Shown piece by piece: positions 1 to 10,774 of a stretch of DNA of 64,000 nucleotides. Position numbers and translations under genes: made by a program. The notes below the pieces were generated by a model, which saw only the letters and a list, made by a program, of their open reading frames with translations, did not search any database and was not told the origin of the DNA. Position 1 is the stretch's first letter; each line of letters opens with the position of its first letter. The DNA is from Bacteroidaceae bacterium (GTDB lineage Bacteria > Bacteroidota > Bacteroidia > Bacteroidales > Bacteroidaceae): positions 1-64,000 of the forward strand of contig JAFXVS010000036.1 in the NCBI GenBank assembly GCA_017534815.1, given 5' to 3'.

Positions 1-93
1 AAAAGGGATGAAATAATGAAAATGACCGAATTTGCAAAACAAACTATTGTTCCATTCATCCCAATCTGCCATGAATCAATGACCGATTCGGGT

Positions 94-546
94 TCACTCG
101 AAGTCGCCGAATGACGGTTCGTAGATGCCTCCGGTGCCGGTTGGCGCGACAGAGGCGTCGAACGTGGTCCAGTCGGTGGTGAAGATGCGGTGCAGCGCAG
201 CGCAATAGTATGACAACTGGACGTTCGCGCCGGCATTGTTCGAAGCCACGATGAGGGGGAACTGCCAGCCGCCATCCACCTGCTTGGGAGCGGTCACGCC
301 ACGCACTTCTCCGCCGATAGAGGCGCACATCAGGTCGTTCGCCGAGGCGTAGTTCTGCAGCCCGTCCGGCAACTGCACCTCAACCACCATGAGTTGTTCG
401 TAGAGGTCATAGTTGGGCATCTGCCAAGTGGGGCGGGCATCCGAGCCTTCCGCCGTGACACGTTCCGTTTCCGTGTCGTCGCCCGACGAACATCCCCATG
501 TCATGAGTCCCATCGCCATGCTCAGTAATAATAACTTTGTCTTCAT
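94..546 (-). CDS. Small putative lipoprotein
   Basis: A 150-residue protein of unknown function. The N-terminus is a lipoprotein-type signal: basic start (MKTK), a hydrophobic run and a Cys at residue 19 in the context TWGCSS, followed by an acidic linker (GDDTETE). This suggests lipidation and export to the envelope. The rest has no motif I recognise. It lies 59 bp downstream of the giant secreted protein gene on the same strand with no clear promoter between, so the two are probably co-transcribed and may work together at the surface. The stop is at 94; nothing further is resolved in the first 93 bases. The coding call is firm from codon structure and signal peptide; the function is unknown. 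Confidence 0.8.
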   Translation of the reverse strand: MKTKLLLLSMAMGLMTWGCSSGDDTETERVTAEGSDARPTWQMPNYDLYEQLMVVEVQLPDGLQNYASANDLMCASIGGEVRGVTAPKQVDGGWQFPLIVASNNAGANVQLSYYCAALHRIFTTDWTTFDASVAPTGTGGIYEPSFGDFE

Positions 547-605
547 ATTCTTGAAATCATTGAAGTTTCGTACGTTCCTTTGAGTTGAAAATCAGTTGTT
601 GTCTG

Positions 606-3600
606 TCACTTAATCATGAGAACCTTCCCGTTGTAGATGTACAGTCCGGCTTGCGTTGGTTTCTCAGGCAGCAGGATGCCCGAGATGGTGTACCACTTGC
701 CGTCTTGTGGCATCGTGTCGAGTGAGACGAAGTTGATGAGGGTCGGTTCGCTGGGCGTTCCGATCACCTTGTTTGCCTCATAGCGTATGCCGCTTTGCGT
801 CGCGGCGACAGGCTCGCCGCCGCGTTCCATCACAAAGTGGATGGTCTCAGCGTTCTGGGTGTCGGTGCCGATGTTCAGGTAGTAGATCTGCTCCTCGTCA
901 GCCACCACTTCATCCATCCGCTCACTGCCGAGGTATGCCACCAGTTTGTCGCCATCCTTCACTTCAACACCGCTGACGCTCGCCACGATGTTCATGGTCG
1001 TGGCAGAGTTCACCGCCCTGCGAGGTGCCATGGCTACATTCTGGTAGCGGCTGTCGGTGTAGTAACTCGGGTAGTAGAACGAGACGCTGTCGGCGGCGAG
1101 CCGTTTCAGCATATAGCCCTTGCCAGCCTCCATATACTTCAGGTCACCCTTCCAGATGATGCCGTTGGCAGTCATTGTTGCTACGGCGAACGCATCCTGC
1201 GACTTCACCACGTCGCCCTCGCTCGCCTCATCGGCATAGGCGTTCATGGCTTGTGCCAGCGGCAGGTTGATGTTTTGCGTGTAGCCCAAGCGGTTCCAGT
1301 CCTTGTGTACAGTCACAGGGAGGAAATCTGCATTGTATCCTTCAAGGTAGATGGTCTTGTCACTCATCGAATAGACCTGATACATCATGGTGGGGTTGAT
1401 GTTGAAGGGCAGGTCTTCGTCATCCCACTTATAGCCGTGTGGAGCGGTTTTGTCAGGATTGCAGGTGTATTGCTCCGTGGCGGTGCCGTTGACCGTCATG
1501 ATTTTATCGCCTGCTTCCCAGATGGTGGAACTGTTCAGGAAATCTCCCACAGTGGTGCTTTTATCCGGTATCACGTTGAAACTTACCCAATTCCATCCCT
1601 TCTTCAGTTTGATTGTCTGCATATCATAGAACTCATTGACCAAGACGACAGGGTTGCTGGCGCTGCCCACGATGGCATTCTTCTTAAAGGTGAACAGTGC
1701 ATTTTCTGATTCCTTCAGCGTGTGGATGTTTCCTGTCGATGCGTCGAAGAACTTGAAGTGTAGCGGCTCCTCGTCATTCCCGTAGATGGTCAGGTAGGCA
1801 AGTGCCTCGTTGGCATTGGCTGTATTGTCAGCATCGATGTGTGCCACTCCCAGTGTCTCGAGGTTCTCGTTGAACACACCCACGATGTCCTCCGGAGAGT
1901 CAGCCACCACACCGTCAACCTTCACTCGCACCATCATCATCATGGTCTGGCTGTTCTGCTTCCGTTTGTTATCGACGACCCACTCAGGCTCATCGCCGCG
2001 CACGTTCAGGGTCAACGACAGCGGCTCCGACATGTTGTTGCCGCCAATCAAGTCAATCTGTTCGTTGTACGTACCTATATTAATATAAGGCGAAACCGTG
2101 AAGGTGATGGTCTGTTCGCTCAGCGAGTTGATGACGCCGCTGGTTTGCGAAGCGGTGATCCATACGGGCAAGTCCTTCAGTTCGTAACTCTGTCGTTCGC
2201 CGCTCAGGTTATAGATGGTTGCCTCAAAGGTCACGCCCTCGCCGTATTTTAGGTTCTTGTTGAATTGAGTCACACTCCATCTCAGCGGATTGCGATAGAC
2301 ATAGACGTTCATCGTGATGGGGCTTGCCATCAAGTTGCCCTGCAAGTCGGGCACTTCCTTCACAGTGAGATAGACATTGGTTTTCTCGATGGTGTAGGGA
2401 GGTTCCTTGATGTTCACGAGCAGTTGGTTGTCGTTGGTAACGTAACTGAAATTCAGGTTCTCCAACTGCGTGTTGCTCGCCATTGGTGCATAGATGTTGC
2501 GGTCCACGAAGGCGGGGTCGATGCTGCTGATGAGTGTGTCGCGACGTTCCACGGTGTTTCCCTGGTTGTCCTTGTAGCGTTTAAGGCTGATGCCTGTAGG
2601 CTCCAGACGCATGGTGTTGTCGTCCTGCCGCACCGAACGTCCGAAGTCCAGGTAAGCCATGAGCGAACTTTCCGTGCCCATCGGGGTGTGGTAGGCGAAC
2701 TCGTTGAGGAGTTTCACGGGCAGCACGCTCTCGAACATGCTCACCTCGTCGATGTTGCCGGTCATCACGTCGGTCGGCGTGTTCTTGTCCATGTAGGTGG
2801 CACCCAGTGCGATGTGGTCGCCCGAGATGCCTGCCAGTTTGTCGGCTGCAAAGACATCGACCAGGTTCTGGTCAACATAGATGCTTGCCACGTTGCGTGA
2901 GCGCGACACCGTCAGGATGAAGTGATGCCACTCGCCGTTGTTGACTAAGGCGTTGGTATTCTTCTGCCAACCTGCTGAGCGCACATAGAGGGCGGAGTTT
3001 GCAATGCCGATATTGATTTGGTCGGCAGCTCCCTCGTCGGTGGCAGGACCATTGGAGAAGAGGGTGGCATTATTGTCCATGGTGCGGAACCAGAACATCA
3101 GCGTGTAGTCGTGCAGTTTGGAGCGCATGAACTTGTCAGGCTTCAGGCGCATGCCCTGCTTGCCGTCCAGTTTCATGGAGATGCCCGCAGGGCGTTTCCA
3201 TGTGGTGCCCGACAGGATAAGGTCGCTGCTGCCAGAGGCGCGGTCATAACTTACCATACCTGTTCCCTCGTTCAGCCGGTAGTAGTCCACGAGCCCGCTC
3301 TCGTAGCCCGTCAACTGTTTCTTGCCATATTCATCAAGTTCAGACGATGTCATGGCGCGGTTCCACAGACGGAATTCCAGCATATCGCCCTTGTACATCA
3401 GGTTTTCGTCCGAGAAATTGATGCCCAGATACAGGTAGCCGCTGTTCTCGTACTTGCCTGTCAGTTCCTTGCTGCCTATCTTGTTGTTGCCGTCGAAGAA
3501 CGTGACCGTCATGTCCGTGCCGCTTTGGTCGAGCACGTATGCCACTTCATGCAACAGGTTGTTGAAACTGACGATGCTGTCCGACACAGCGGTCTGGTTG

Positions 3601-6600
3601 TTCACCGTTGCCATCAAGTGGCGGTCGGCAGTCAGTCCGAACATCACACCATTCTCCAAGCCACCGTGCGAGAACACGACCATATCCCCCTTGTCCGTCG
3701 AGGGATTCAGCATCAGATCCACGGTGAAACTCTTGTTTGACAAGTTTCGGCTTCCCTGGGAAAGGGCCATCGACTGATTCCCATTGAAGGTGAGCGATGT
3801 CGAGGTGGAAATGTCGTTGTTGGAGGGCGAGCCTAACAGTTCGAAGTTGTTGATCTTGCTCAGGTAGTTGCCCGCAATGGGTTCCGAGAAAGTAATTTTC
3901 AGGTCGTCGCCGATGTTCAAGATGCCGTTCACCGGTTCGGGTGTGCCGAAGAGTTCTGGCAGGCGCGTGTCCTTGATTCCCTTCAGCACAGGTGAGGTGC
4001 CGGTCAGGAATCCATTGCCGTGACGGCAGTAACTTACTGCCCGCAGGTCATAATACTGCTCCACGGGATCCACCTCGCCGTAGAACTTGGCAATGATGGT
4101 TCCGTTGTTAGGAATGGTGTCGGTCACGCCGCTCGCCTTTTCCCGCAGTGCGTTGTCGGCGTAGTAGGAGCATACGCTCACCCAATCTTTGTCGCCCTGG
4201 GTCGAGAGTTTATACTGCAGTTCGATGTGGTCGAAGCCACGGTCGTTGGTGTTAAAGCCATCGATGCGCACTGGCATATACCACCCCTGTCGTTTACCGT
4301 CGTAAGGGCTCTCGGTGTTCATCACCCAGTTGTTGCCGGGAGAACTGATGCTCACCTTGCCCGCAGTGGGCACGAAGTGGGCTGAGAATTTGGTGGAGAA
4401 GACGTGGCTGAGATCATTCGGATCCATGATGCACAGGGTCAGGTCGTTGTAGTCGAACTCCGTGCCAGGGTACACCTCTATTTCCTTGGTGTAGACCATG
4501 ACGTTATTATCCTTGTCGCGGGTGGGGAAGAGCAGGATGGTTATGCCTTGAGAGTTGATAGGTGTTCCTTCCACAAAGACTTTGGCACCGTTGGGGTTGC
4601 TGCTTGACGACAGGAAGTAGATGAACCCTTCCCTTTGGGCTTGGTCGGGATAGTCCGTCTCGTTGGCAAAGTGCAGTATGAAGCGTGCCGGCTGGTCGAA
4701 AGGCACGTTGTTCTTCACGGGTTCTTCAACCCAGATGCGGGGCTTGTCAATAGGAATGGTCGCCACGTCGATGACTGTGCCAGGCTGGTACCACTTCGTC
4801 GTGCGTTCCTCCTCATAGGGTTGGTTGGTCAAACCGCCACGGGTGCGGAAGACGAAACTCGAATATACCCTCTCGTTATAGCCCACGTATGTCAACGGGT
4901 TGCTGCCCAGACTGCCCGAGCGCACCTTCTCCAGCATCTCGTAAGAGATTTTGTTGTAGGCAGTGGCGGTGGTGTCCACCGTGTAGGCACTGCTCGTGCG
5001 GTAGGCATCCACCGTCAGGCTCGACCAGTTAGCCAGTTCCAACGTGAAGCCAAACTTCTTGCTGTTGGTCTTCGACATCGAGTTCTGGTCGTGCACATTC
5101 AGAGACATGGCAGGCTTGATTTCCAACTGCAGGTATGTGCCGCCAGTGAGCATCTCCATTTTAGTACCGCTATTGTCGTTAGGATTTTTAGCAGGGTCGT
5201 GGTCCACATTTTGCCCGTTGACCTCAAACCAATGCTTGCACGACGCCACAAAAGTCTTCAGCACGCCTATGCCTGCGCCAAGCACCTGGCTCAAGTCGTC
5301 GATGCCGGGATAATGCAGATAGCGCGATTCATTGTCGCTCACCGCGAAACTCTCGCTATACTGGACAGACGCGGCACCGCCATCCACCGAGTAGCGCTTC
5401 ACCAGGTCGTTAGGCGTCACGCTCAGTTTATCCATCTCGTTCTTTGCCAGGAAACCGATCCACCGCTCCACGGTCTTGTTCAGGGCGCTGATGCTGTCAC
5501 CCGTGTAGATGTTGTTGTCCTTGGGGGATATGATGGTATAATCGAAGCCATAGAGTTCATTGTTCTCATCCACATTGCTGATGTAGGTGGTGTAGCCTTT
5601 TTTGTCCGCCAGCTGTTGGGCATATTCGGTGCTGGTGCCCTTGGGCAGCAGCATGGAGTTGCGGAGTTTGATGAGGTCAGGCAGCAGTTCGGTTTCGATG
5701 TAGTGTTGCGAGTGGATGAAGGTGCTCTGCAGACGTGGACCGACAGCCATCACTTCGTCGCGGACAAGATAGAGGGGTTTGCCGTCGGGGTCGGTGCCCT
5801 GGGCAAGCACCTTCATGGTGCCGGTGGGCACCTTGATGGTGGCTTTGTTGCCTAAAGCGTCCTTTGCCTCGAAACTGCCGCCCTCGTGAGTCCTCAGCAG
5901 TTGATAGAGTTTCTCGGGGATGACGCGCACGGCGATGGCATCTTCCACCACCACCTCGTCGGTCATGCCGATGAAGAGGTCTGCTTTCGGACCTATCCAC
6001 CTCTGGCCTGTGCGGGTCTGGATGCGTTCCGTCACGTCGAAGTTGTAACTGTAAGTCCAACTGGTGCCGAAATTGGTGATGACATCGATGCCAAACACAT
6101 TCTTCTTGGTGGTCTCTGTGATGGTGCCGGCTTCTGTACCGGGTCCACCAGTCAGAGACGGAGGCACAATAACGGTGCCGTTGTAGATATTGGCATTCTC
6201 ACCTTTGTTCAGTGCGAACTTGATACCTGCCGAGGCATTCAGGTTGAACGTATAGCCGTAGCTCAGTTTGGAACCTTCCTCTATATATGCCGACGAGCCG
6301 GTGCCCGGCGGGTCGCGTAGTATCTCGAACAGGTGGGGCACGCCGGCCATCACCCCCTTGTGCCCATCCTTCTTGGGCGTGGATGCCATCACATAGCCGT
6401 TCATTATTTTTCCATTGAGGGGTTTGATGTCGAAGAAACTGTTGTCATACTCCAGGGTAATGGACACGTTCTTCAATGCCGACTTGCCCGTGAGCAGGAA
6501 GTTCTTGCTGTCGGGTGTGAAGACATAACTGCCGCCGCCGTTCTCGTCCAGTTCCACCGTTGTCTGCTCGTTCTTGCTCAGCATGGCGTTCTGGATGGTC

Positions 6601-9600
6601 ACGCGCCCGCCGTTCAGGTTGACGATGTCCACCTGGTTGTTCGGCTCGTTGTTCCAATAGTATTTCTCACATGCCTGAAGAATCCATCCGTAAGGCGTGC
6701 CAGCCATGAACACAGGGTATTCGAAAGCGTAGGTGGCGATGCTGTCGCCGTTCTCCAGTTTGCGGTAGTACCACGTTGCGATGTCGTAATGATTGCCGAT
6801 ATTGTCGGTCGAAGTGATTTGCTTGGTGCCGAAATACTGCTCGTCGCGGGGGTTGAACTGCTTCACATCCACGTCGGGAACAGCGTGGTAGATGCGGTTG
6901 TACACGCAGGTGTCACCCTTGACATTGAACGTGAGGTCCAGCGTCTCGCCCACCTTGCCCTGCTGGAAGAGGGTGGGGTAGCCTTGGGCAGAGACTTCGA
7001 TGACCTTGTACTTGGCAGGATGCAGTGTCACCTCATATTCGCCCGTCTTCTTGTCGGGGCGGATGGTCAGTGTGTGGCGGGTGACGTTCACTTGGGTGGT
7101 GTCACCTTTATCCATGCCAAATGTCACTGTGTAGTCGGCGCTCTTCACCGTCTCGTCATTCTGCTTGCGGATGAGCCACGAGGTGTTGTCGCCCTCCAGT
7201 TGCATGACGATTTTCAGCGAGTCGCCCAGGTTGTTCTTCGACAATGAGCGCCCCAGCGGTTTCAAGCCTTGGATGTCGCCGCCCACCACGCGGCCGTGAA
7301 GCACCACTGTCGTGGAGTCCCACAGAAAGACACCTGCCACGTTCTTCACGAAATTGTACAGGGTGCTGTCCTTCACGGCGTCCTTGTTGATGAGGTAGCC
7401 GTTGTTGGCAAAATGGTGTCCGTCCTTCACAGCCTGCACGGAGTGTTCACCTCGGGGGATGCTCAGTTCGAAGGCACCCTGCGTGTCGGTGGTGATGACG
7501 TGTTGGCTGGCATCGTGCATCAACTGTCCGTCGAGCCTGAACGATACGCCTGGAACGGGAATGGAGGTGTCGCGGTAATAGACGTTGCCGGAGTAGATGT
7601 AATATGTGTCGAGGAAGAAGTTGAAGTTCTGCGTCCAGTTTGAACTTGTCGTGAAGTTCACCTCGCCAAGGGCATTGGGAGCAGTGAAACTGCCGCCGTC
7701 GCCCGAAGACTTGACATGGACTTCATACTTGCCATTGGTCTGATAGGGCAGTTCCTTGAACGAGTAGTAGCCCTGGTCGTCTGTCTTTGTTTTGTAGAGG
7801 CTCTTGGCACCCGCTGCACCGGATTTTGGCTCGCATTCCACGGTGACGCCTGCCATTGCCGTGCCGTCCGCCATGCGCACATACCCTTCAATCATGCCCG
7901 TTGCCATGCACTGGCCCGAAGCGGTCAAACGCTCCACATGTGTGCCCTCGCACTGCCACACACTCTCCACACAGTAGTCGTATGCCTGCTGCGCCAGCAC
8001 CGTGTTGTCCTCGTAGAACAACTGGTCCAGATTGGTGGCGAGGGTGTCGGTGAACAGGGCTTTCTCATCGTTGGTGTGCTTGCGGCGCAGCACACGGAAG
8101 AAGTCGTGGTCGCCGCCGGAGGTCGTCCACACCAGTTGCACGCTGTTCTGCTTGGTGATGGTTTCCAGTTTCGTGATGCGGTCGCTGTTCAGGAAGCGGT
8201 AGCTCTTCTGGTCGCCTTCGTCAGCCTTCTGCACAGGCACCACGAGGGTGTCGCCAGCGAAATCGCCGAAGTGCAGCGGTGAGGAGCCTCTGATGGCCAG
8301 CAGGTCGAACGAGTACTCCACACACTTGCGTGTCAGTTCCTGTGTGAACGCTTTCTTCTTGATGGCGTCGGTAGAGGAGAGATCGACAATCTTCTGTTCC
8401 ACACCGTTTTCGCCATGCATGTTGATGCGCAACTTCAGCTTGGCACGAGGATCCCAGACCACACCTTGTGCGCCAGTCCATGGGATGAGTTTGCCGTCGG
8501 CCACCTGCCACCCGCCGCCTAAGGTGTTCTGCAACTGCTCGGTTGACAGCTCTTCCTCCTTAGGCCATGACGCCATTACGTGCTCAGCGTCATACTCTCC
8601 GGTGGTGTAACTCTTGGTAAGTTTCAGGGTGGCTTCAGCGGCCAGGCGTGCCCATGTTGCGCAGCCATCAAACTTGGTGTTGATGTGGCGGGGGGCAAAG
8701 AAACAGTGATTGATGGTCAGAAGGGCACCACCACGTACATAGCCCACAAAGCCGCCATTGCCTATGCAGTTAGTGCCTTCGAGACTGCCGTCGAACTTGC
8801 TGTTGCGTATCGTGACATTGCTGTTCTCACGAACGACACCTATGAAACCGCCGTTGGTGGCGTCACCATTTATACTGCTGCTGATGGTCACCGACGAGTG
8901 GCAGTTTTCAATAAGGACGGTGCTGCCTTGGTTGACTTCCGAAATGAGGCCTGTTTGGTGCTTTTGGCTGCCCTTTTGTGTGCCAGCCGTGTGCAGGCCC
9001 CTGATGGTGGCGTTGCCAACATAACCGAAGGGTGCCATGCCCGTCGAACTGCCCGACCAGTTGAAGGTCAGCGTGTGGCCGTTGCCCAGCAGGGTGCCGG
9101 CGTAGGCACGGCTTTCCGCATCGCCCACCCTGACCACTGTGCTGCCGAGGTCGATGTCGTTGGCCATGACGCCGCAGAGCGTAGTTTCTCCGTTGTTCAC
9201 GCGCTTGGCAAAGGCTTGCCAGTCGTCGGCGGTGCGCAAGACGACATATCCTTCCTGATAGGCGACGGGGTCGAAGCTAAAGGAGAATTGCGCCACATGC
9301 TGGTCGTCGTTCCATGTCTGGCTGCGTGTCACCTGGGCTTTGTCCACTCTGGGCAGCATCAGTTGTGTGGGCACTTCACAGAAGTCGTAGCCGGAGTTGT
9401 CAGCCCACTTCCATACGCTGGAGTAGAGGCGGCGGATACGGTAAGCCACTTTCTGACCGGTGTAGCTGTTGAGCAACGTGTTGTCGGTCATGGTGTAGTT
9501 GGTCTTGCCCTGCTCGTAGTCTGTCTCACCCGAAATGGTGGTCCAGTTGGGGTCGATACGTGCTGTGGTGCCGGTGGTGTTACGCTGAATCTCGAATTTG

Positions 9601-10616
9601 TCGGCATCCGATAGGTCTTCCATTTCAGAGTTCTCCACCTCCCACGTCAGCACCGCCTCGCCCGCTTCGTTGATGCGCACCTGCAGGTTCTTTGGATAGT
9701 GGAACATCTTGGTGCTCTTTTTCTCCGAAGAGATTTTGTCGGGAAGGGTGTTGCCCTCAGCATCCACCACGCTGGCATCGATATAGACATCCTTCCAAGG
9801 GCGGTCGGCAGGGAGGAATGCCTTGCCTACAATCGATTTCTCCAGACTCTTGGTGTAGGTCTGCCCCGTCAGTTGGTCGGTGTAGTGTATCTCGGCCGAC
9901 CTGACGGAGCGTGCGGTGATGCTATAGGTAAGCATCAGTTCGTTGACGTGCTCGCTCTCCACGGCTATCATGGCGTCGTTCATTATGATAGACACAGGTG
10001 GAGCCGAAGGACAATCCCACGTGGCGAGTTCCCTGAAGCGGGTCTTGTCCTTGTTGTCGGTCGGCACATACCATTCGCCGAGATTGTTGTAGACCTGAGC
10101 CCACACCTCAAACTTCAGCCTGTGGCCACGCAGCTCGTAGGGCACCGTCCAGATGACGGTGGTCTCGAAGTAGCCCCAGCCACGGTCGCTGCTATTCACA
10201 TTGTAACTGATAATACCGCTGATGTTGGTCAGCGACTTGTTGCCGCCCACGGTCTTGCCCACTAGTTGGAAGGTGCCAGCCTGGAATGCCTGGATTTTCA
10301 GCTTGCCACTCTCTGTCTTGCTGTTGATGCTGTTATATTGTTCTGCCTTCCAGTCGAAGAGGTTAAGCCTTTCGCCGCCATCCACAGTGACGTAAACATG
10401 TCCTTCATTGATACCTTCGTTTGCAGTATAACTCCACATCTGCGTGGGCAGGGTGAATTGGATACGGTCCTTGTCAATCACCATGGCGGAGTAGTTTGAC
10501 TCCTTCACCATGAAGTCATCGGCTTTGGCTGTTGAAGTAAACAGTGCCAGCATGATGGCTATGCAAGCAAACTTGATGTGCAGCCACATGTGATTTCGGT
10601 TTTGTGGTCGGTTCAT
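606..10616 (-). CDS. Giant multidomain secreted surface protein with LamG domains and C-terminal sorting tail
   Basis: A 3336-residue exported protein. Residues 1-32 form a signal peptide (hydrophobic IAIMLALFTSTAKA). An Fn3-like region follows around 200-430. About 480-645 is a GLUG-like beta-helix (repeated GGFIG/GGFVG with NSKFDGS and NHCFF). Two carboxypeptidase-regulatory-like domains lie near 910-975 and 1010-1075 (VTVECEP, DDQGYYSF; DTQGAFEL). Two concanavalin/LamG domains lie near 2280-2415 and 2480-2645 (FRLWNRAM; EWHHFILTV and GNIDEVSMF). A BACON-like Ig domain lies near 2775-2880 (LPVWITASQTSG). The last 28 residues (WYTISGILLPEKPTQAGLYI, ending KVLMIK) match the tail found on Prevotella proteins sorted by the type IX system. 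The role is inferred as a surface adhesin or scaffold. No catalytic motif was seen, and no repeats suggest assembly error. Confidence 0.88.
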   Translation of the reverse strand: MNRPQNRNHMWLHIKFACIAIMLALFTSTAKADDFMVKESNYSAMVIDKDRIQFTLPTQMWSYTANEGINEGHVYVTVDGGERLNLFDWKAEQYNSINSKTESGKLKIQAFQAGTFQLVGKTVGGNKSLTNISGIISYNVNSSDRGWGYFETTVIWTVPYELRGHRLKFEVWAQVYNNLGEWYVPTDNKDKTRFRELATWDCPSAPPVSIIMNDAMIAVESEHVNELMLTYSITARSVRSAEIHYTDQLTGQTYTKSLEKSIVGKAFLPADRPWKDVYIDASVVDAEGNTLPDKISSEKKSTKMFHYPKNLQVRINEAGEAVLTWEVENSEMEDLSDADKFEIQRNTTGTTARIDPNWTTISGETDYEQGKTNYTMTDNTLLNSYTGQKVAYRIRRLYSSVWKWADNSGYDFCEVPTQLMLPRVDKAQVTRSQTWNDDQHVAQFSFSFDPVAYQEGYVVLRTADDWQAFAKRVNNGETTLCGVMANDIDLGSTVVRVGDAESRAYAGTLLGNGHTLTFNWSGSSTGMAPFGYVGNATIRGLHTAGTQKGSQKHQTGLISEVNQGSTVLIENCHSSVTISSSINGDATNGGFIGVVRENSNVTIRNSKFDGSLEGTNCIGNGGFVGYVRGGALLTINHCFFAPRHINTKFDGCATWARLAAEATLKLTKSYTTGEYDAEHVMASWPKEEELSTEQLQNTLGGGWQVADGKLIPWTGAQGVVWDPRAKLKLRINMHGENGVEQKIVDLSSTDAIKKKAFTQELTRKCVEYSFDLLAIRGSSPLHFGDFAGDTLVVPVQKADEGDQKSYRFLNSDRITKLETITKQNSVQLVWTTSGGDHDFFRVLRRKHTNDEKALFTDTLATNLDQLFYEDNTVLAQQAYDYCVESVWQCEGTHVERLTASGQCMATGMIEGYVRMADGTAMAGVTVECEPKSGAAGAKSLYKTKTDDQGYYSFKELPYQTNGKYEVHVKSSGDGGSFTAPNALGEVNFTTSSNWTQNFNFFLDTYYIYSGNVYYRDTSIPVPGVSFRLDGQLMHDASQHVITTDTQGAFELSIPRGEHSVQAVKDGHHFANNGYLINKDAVKDSTLYNFVKNVAGVFLWDSTTVVLHGRVVGGDIQGLKPLGRSLSKNNLGDSLKIVMQLEGDNTSWLIRKQNDETVKSADYTVTFGMDKGDTTQVNVTRHTLTIRPDKKTGEYEVTLHPAKYKVIEVSAQGYPTLFQQGKVGETLDLTFNVKGDTCVYNRIYHAVPDVDVKQFNPRDEQYFGTKQITSTDNIGNHYDIATWYYRKLENGDSIATYAFEYPVFMAGTPYGWILQACEKYYWNNEPNNQVDIVNLNGGRVTIQNAMLSKNEQTTVELDENGGGSYVFTPDSKNFLLTGKSALKNVSITLEYDNSFFDIKPLNGKIMNGYVMASTPKKDGHKGVMAGVPHLFEILRDPPGTGSSAYIEEGSKLSYGYTFNLNASAGIKFALNKGENANIYNGTVIVPPSLTGGPGTEAGTITETTKKNVFGIDVITNFGTSWTYSYNFDVTERIQTRTGQRWIGPKADLFIGMTDEVVVEDAIAVRVIPEKLYQLLRTHEGGSFEAKDALGNKATIKVPTGTMKVLAQGTDPDGKPLYLVRDEVMAVGPRLQSTFIHSQHYIETELLPDLIKLRNSMLLPKGTSTEYAQQLADKKGYTTYISNVDENNELYGFDYTIISPKDNNIYTGDSISALNKTVERWIGFLAKNEMDKLSVTPNDLVKRYSVDGGAASVQYSESFAVSDNESRYLHYPGIDDLSQVLGAGIGVLKTFVASCKHWFEVNGQNVDHDPAKNPNDNSGTKMEMLTGGTYLQLEIKPAMSLNVHDQNSMSKTNSKKFGFTLELANWSSLTVDAYRTSSAYTVDTTATAYNKISYEMLEKVRSGSLGSNPLTYVGYNERVYSSFVFRTRGGLTNQPYEEERTTKWYQPGTVIDVATIPIDKPRIWVEEPVKNNVPFDQPARFILHFANETDYPDQAQREGFIYFLSSSSNPNGAKVFVEGTPINSQGITILLFPTRDKDNNVMVYTKEIEVYPGTEFDYNDLTLCIMDPNDLSHVFSTKFSAHFVPTAGKVSISSPGNNWVMNTESPYDGKRQGWYMPVRIDGFNTNDRGFDHIELQYKLSTQGDKDWVSVCSYYADNALREKASGVTDTIPNNGTIIAKFYGEVDPVEQYYDLRAVSYCRHGNGFLTGTSPVLKGIKDTRLPELFGTPEPVNGILNIGDDLKITFSEPIAGNYLSKINNFELLGSPSNNDISTSTSLTFNGNQSMALSQGSRNLSNKSFTVDLMLNPSTDKGDMVVFSHGGLENGVMFGLTADRHLMATVNNQTAVSDSIVSFNNLLHEVAYVLDQSGTDMTVTFFDGNNKIGSKELTGKYENSGYLYLGINFSDENLMYKGDMLEFRLWNRAMTSSELDEYGKKQLTGYESGLVDYYRLNEGTGMVSYDRASGSSDLILSGTTWKRPAGISMKLDGKQGMRLKPDKFMRSKLHDYTLMFWFRTMDNNATLFSNGPATDEGAADQINIGIANSALYVRSAGWQKNTNALVNNGEWHHFILTVSRSRNVASIYVDQNLVDVFAADKLAGISGDHIALGATYMDKNTPTDVMTGNIDEVSMFESVLPVKLLNEFAYHTPMGTESSLMAYLDFGRSVRQDDNTMRLEPTGISLKRYKDNQGNTVERRDTLISSIDPAFVDRNIYAPMASNTQLENLNFSYVTNDNQLLVNIKEPPYTIEKTNVYLTVKEVPDLQGNLMASPITMNVYVYRNPLRWSVTQFNKNLKYGEGVTFEATIYNLSGERQSYELKDLPVWITASQTSGVINSLSEQTITFTVSPYINIGTYNEQIDLIGGNNMSEPLSLTLNVRGDEPEWVVDNKRKQNSQTMMMMVRVKVDGVVADSPEDIVGVFNENLETLGVAHIDADNTANANEALAYLTIYGNDEEPLHFKFFDASTGNIHTLKESENALFTFKKNAIVGSASNPVVLVNEFYDMQTIKLKKGWNWVSFNVIPDKSTTVGDFLNSSTIWEAGDKIMTVNGTATEQYTCNPDKTAPHGYKWDDEDLPFNINPTMMYQVYSMSDKTIYLEGYNADFLPVTVHKDWNRLGYTQNINLPLAQAMNAYADEASEGDVVKSQDAFAVATMTANGIIWKGDLKYMEAGKGYMLKRLAADSVSFYYPSYYTDSRYQNVAMAPRRAVNSATTMNIVASVSGVEVKDGDKLVAYLGSERMDEVVADEEQIYYLNIGTDTQNAETIHFVMERGGEPVAATQSGIRYEANKVIGTPSEPTLINFVSLDTMPQDGKWYTISGILLPEKPTQAGLYIYNGKVLMIK

Positions 10617-10680
10617 TGTGTTATTCTTTTTTAGATGTACCTAAATTCCGCAGCACTTTAGTTTAACTTTCTTTATAAGT

Positions 10681-10706
10681 ACCTGAGCAACTTTTTGTTG
10701 CTCAGG
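10681..10706. other. Perfect 10-bp hairpin upstream of the giant gene
   Basis: CCTGAGCAAC, five T and GTTGCTCAGG form a perfect stem-loop between the start of the giant minus-strand gene and the IS1380-type remnant. It has no long T-run on either side, so it is not a clear terminator. It could be an operator, a 5'-UTR hairpin of the giant gene's mRNA, or an insertion-sequence end. The structure is plain; its role is not. Confidence 0.5.
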
Positions 10707-10774
10707 ATTTGACCATGTCAGATTTTTCACTTACCTTAGTGCTGCAAATCAAGACAAGCAAAATCATCAATGAC

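Noticed and set aside
795..9614. Many plus-strand open frames of 60-400 codons
   Set aside because: All are antisense to the giant surface-protein gene, rich in Val/His/Arg, and without recognisable domains.
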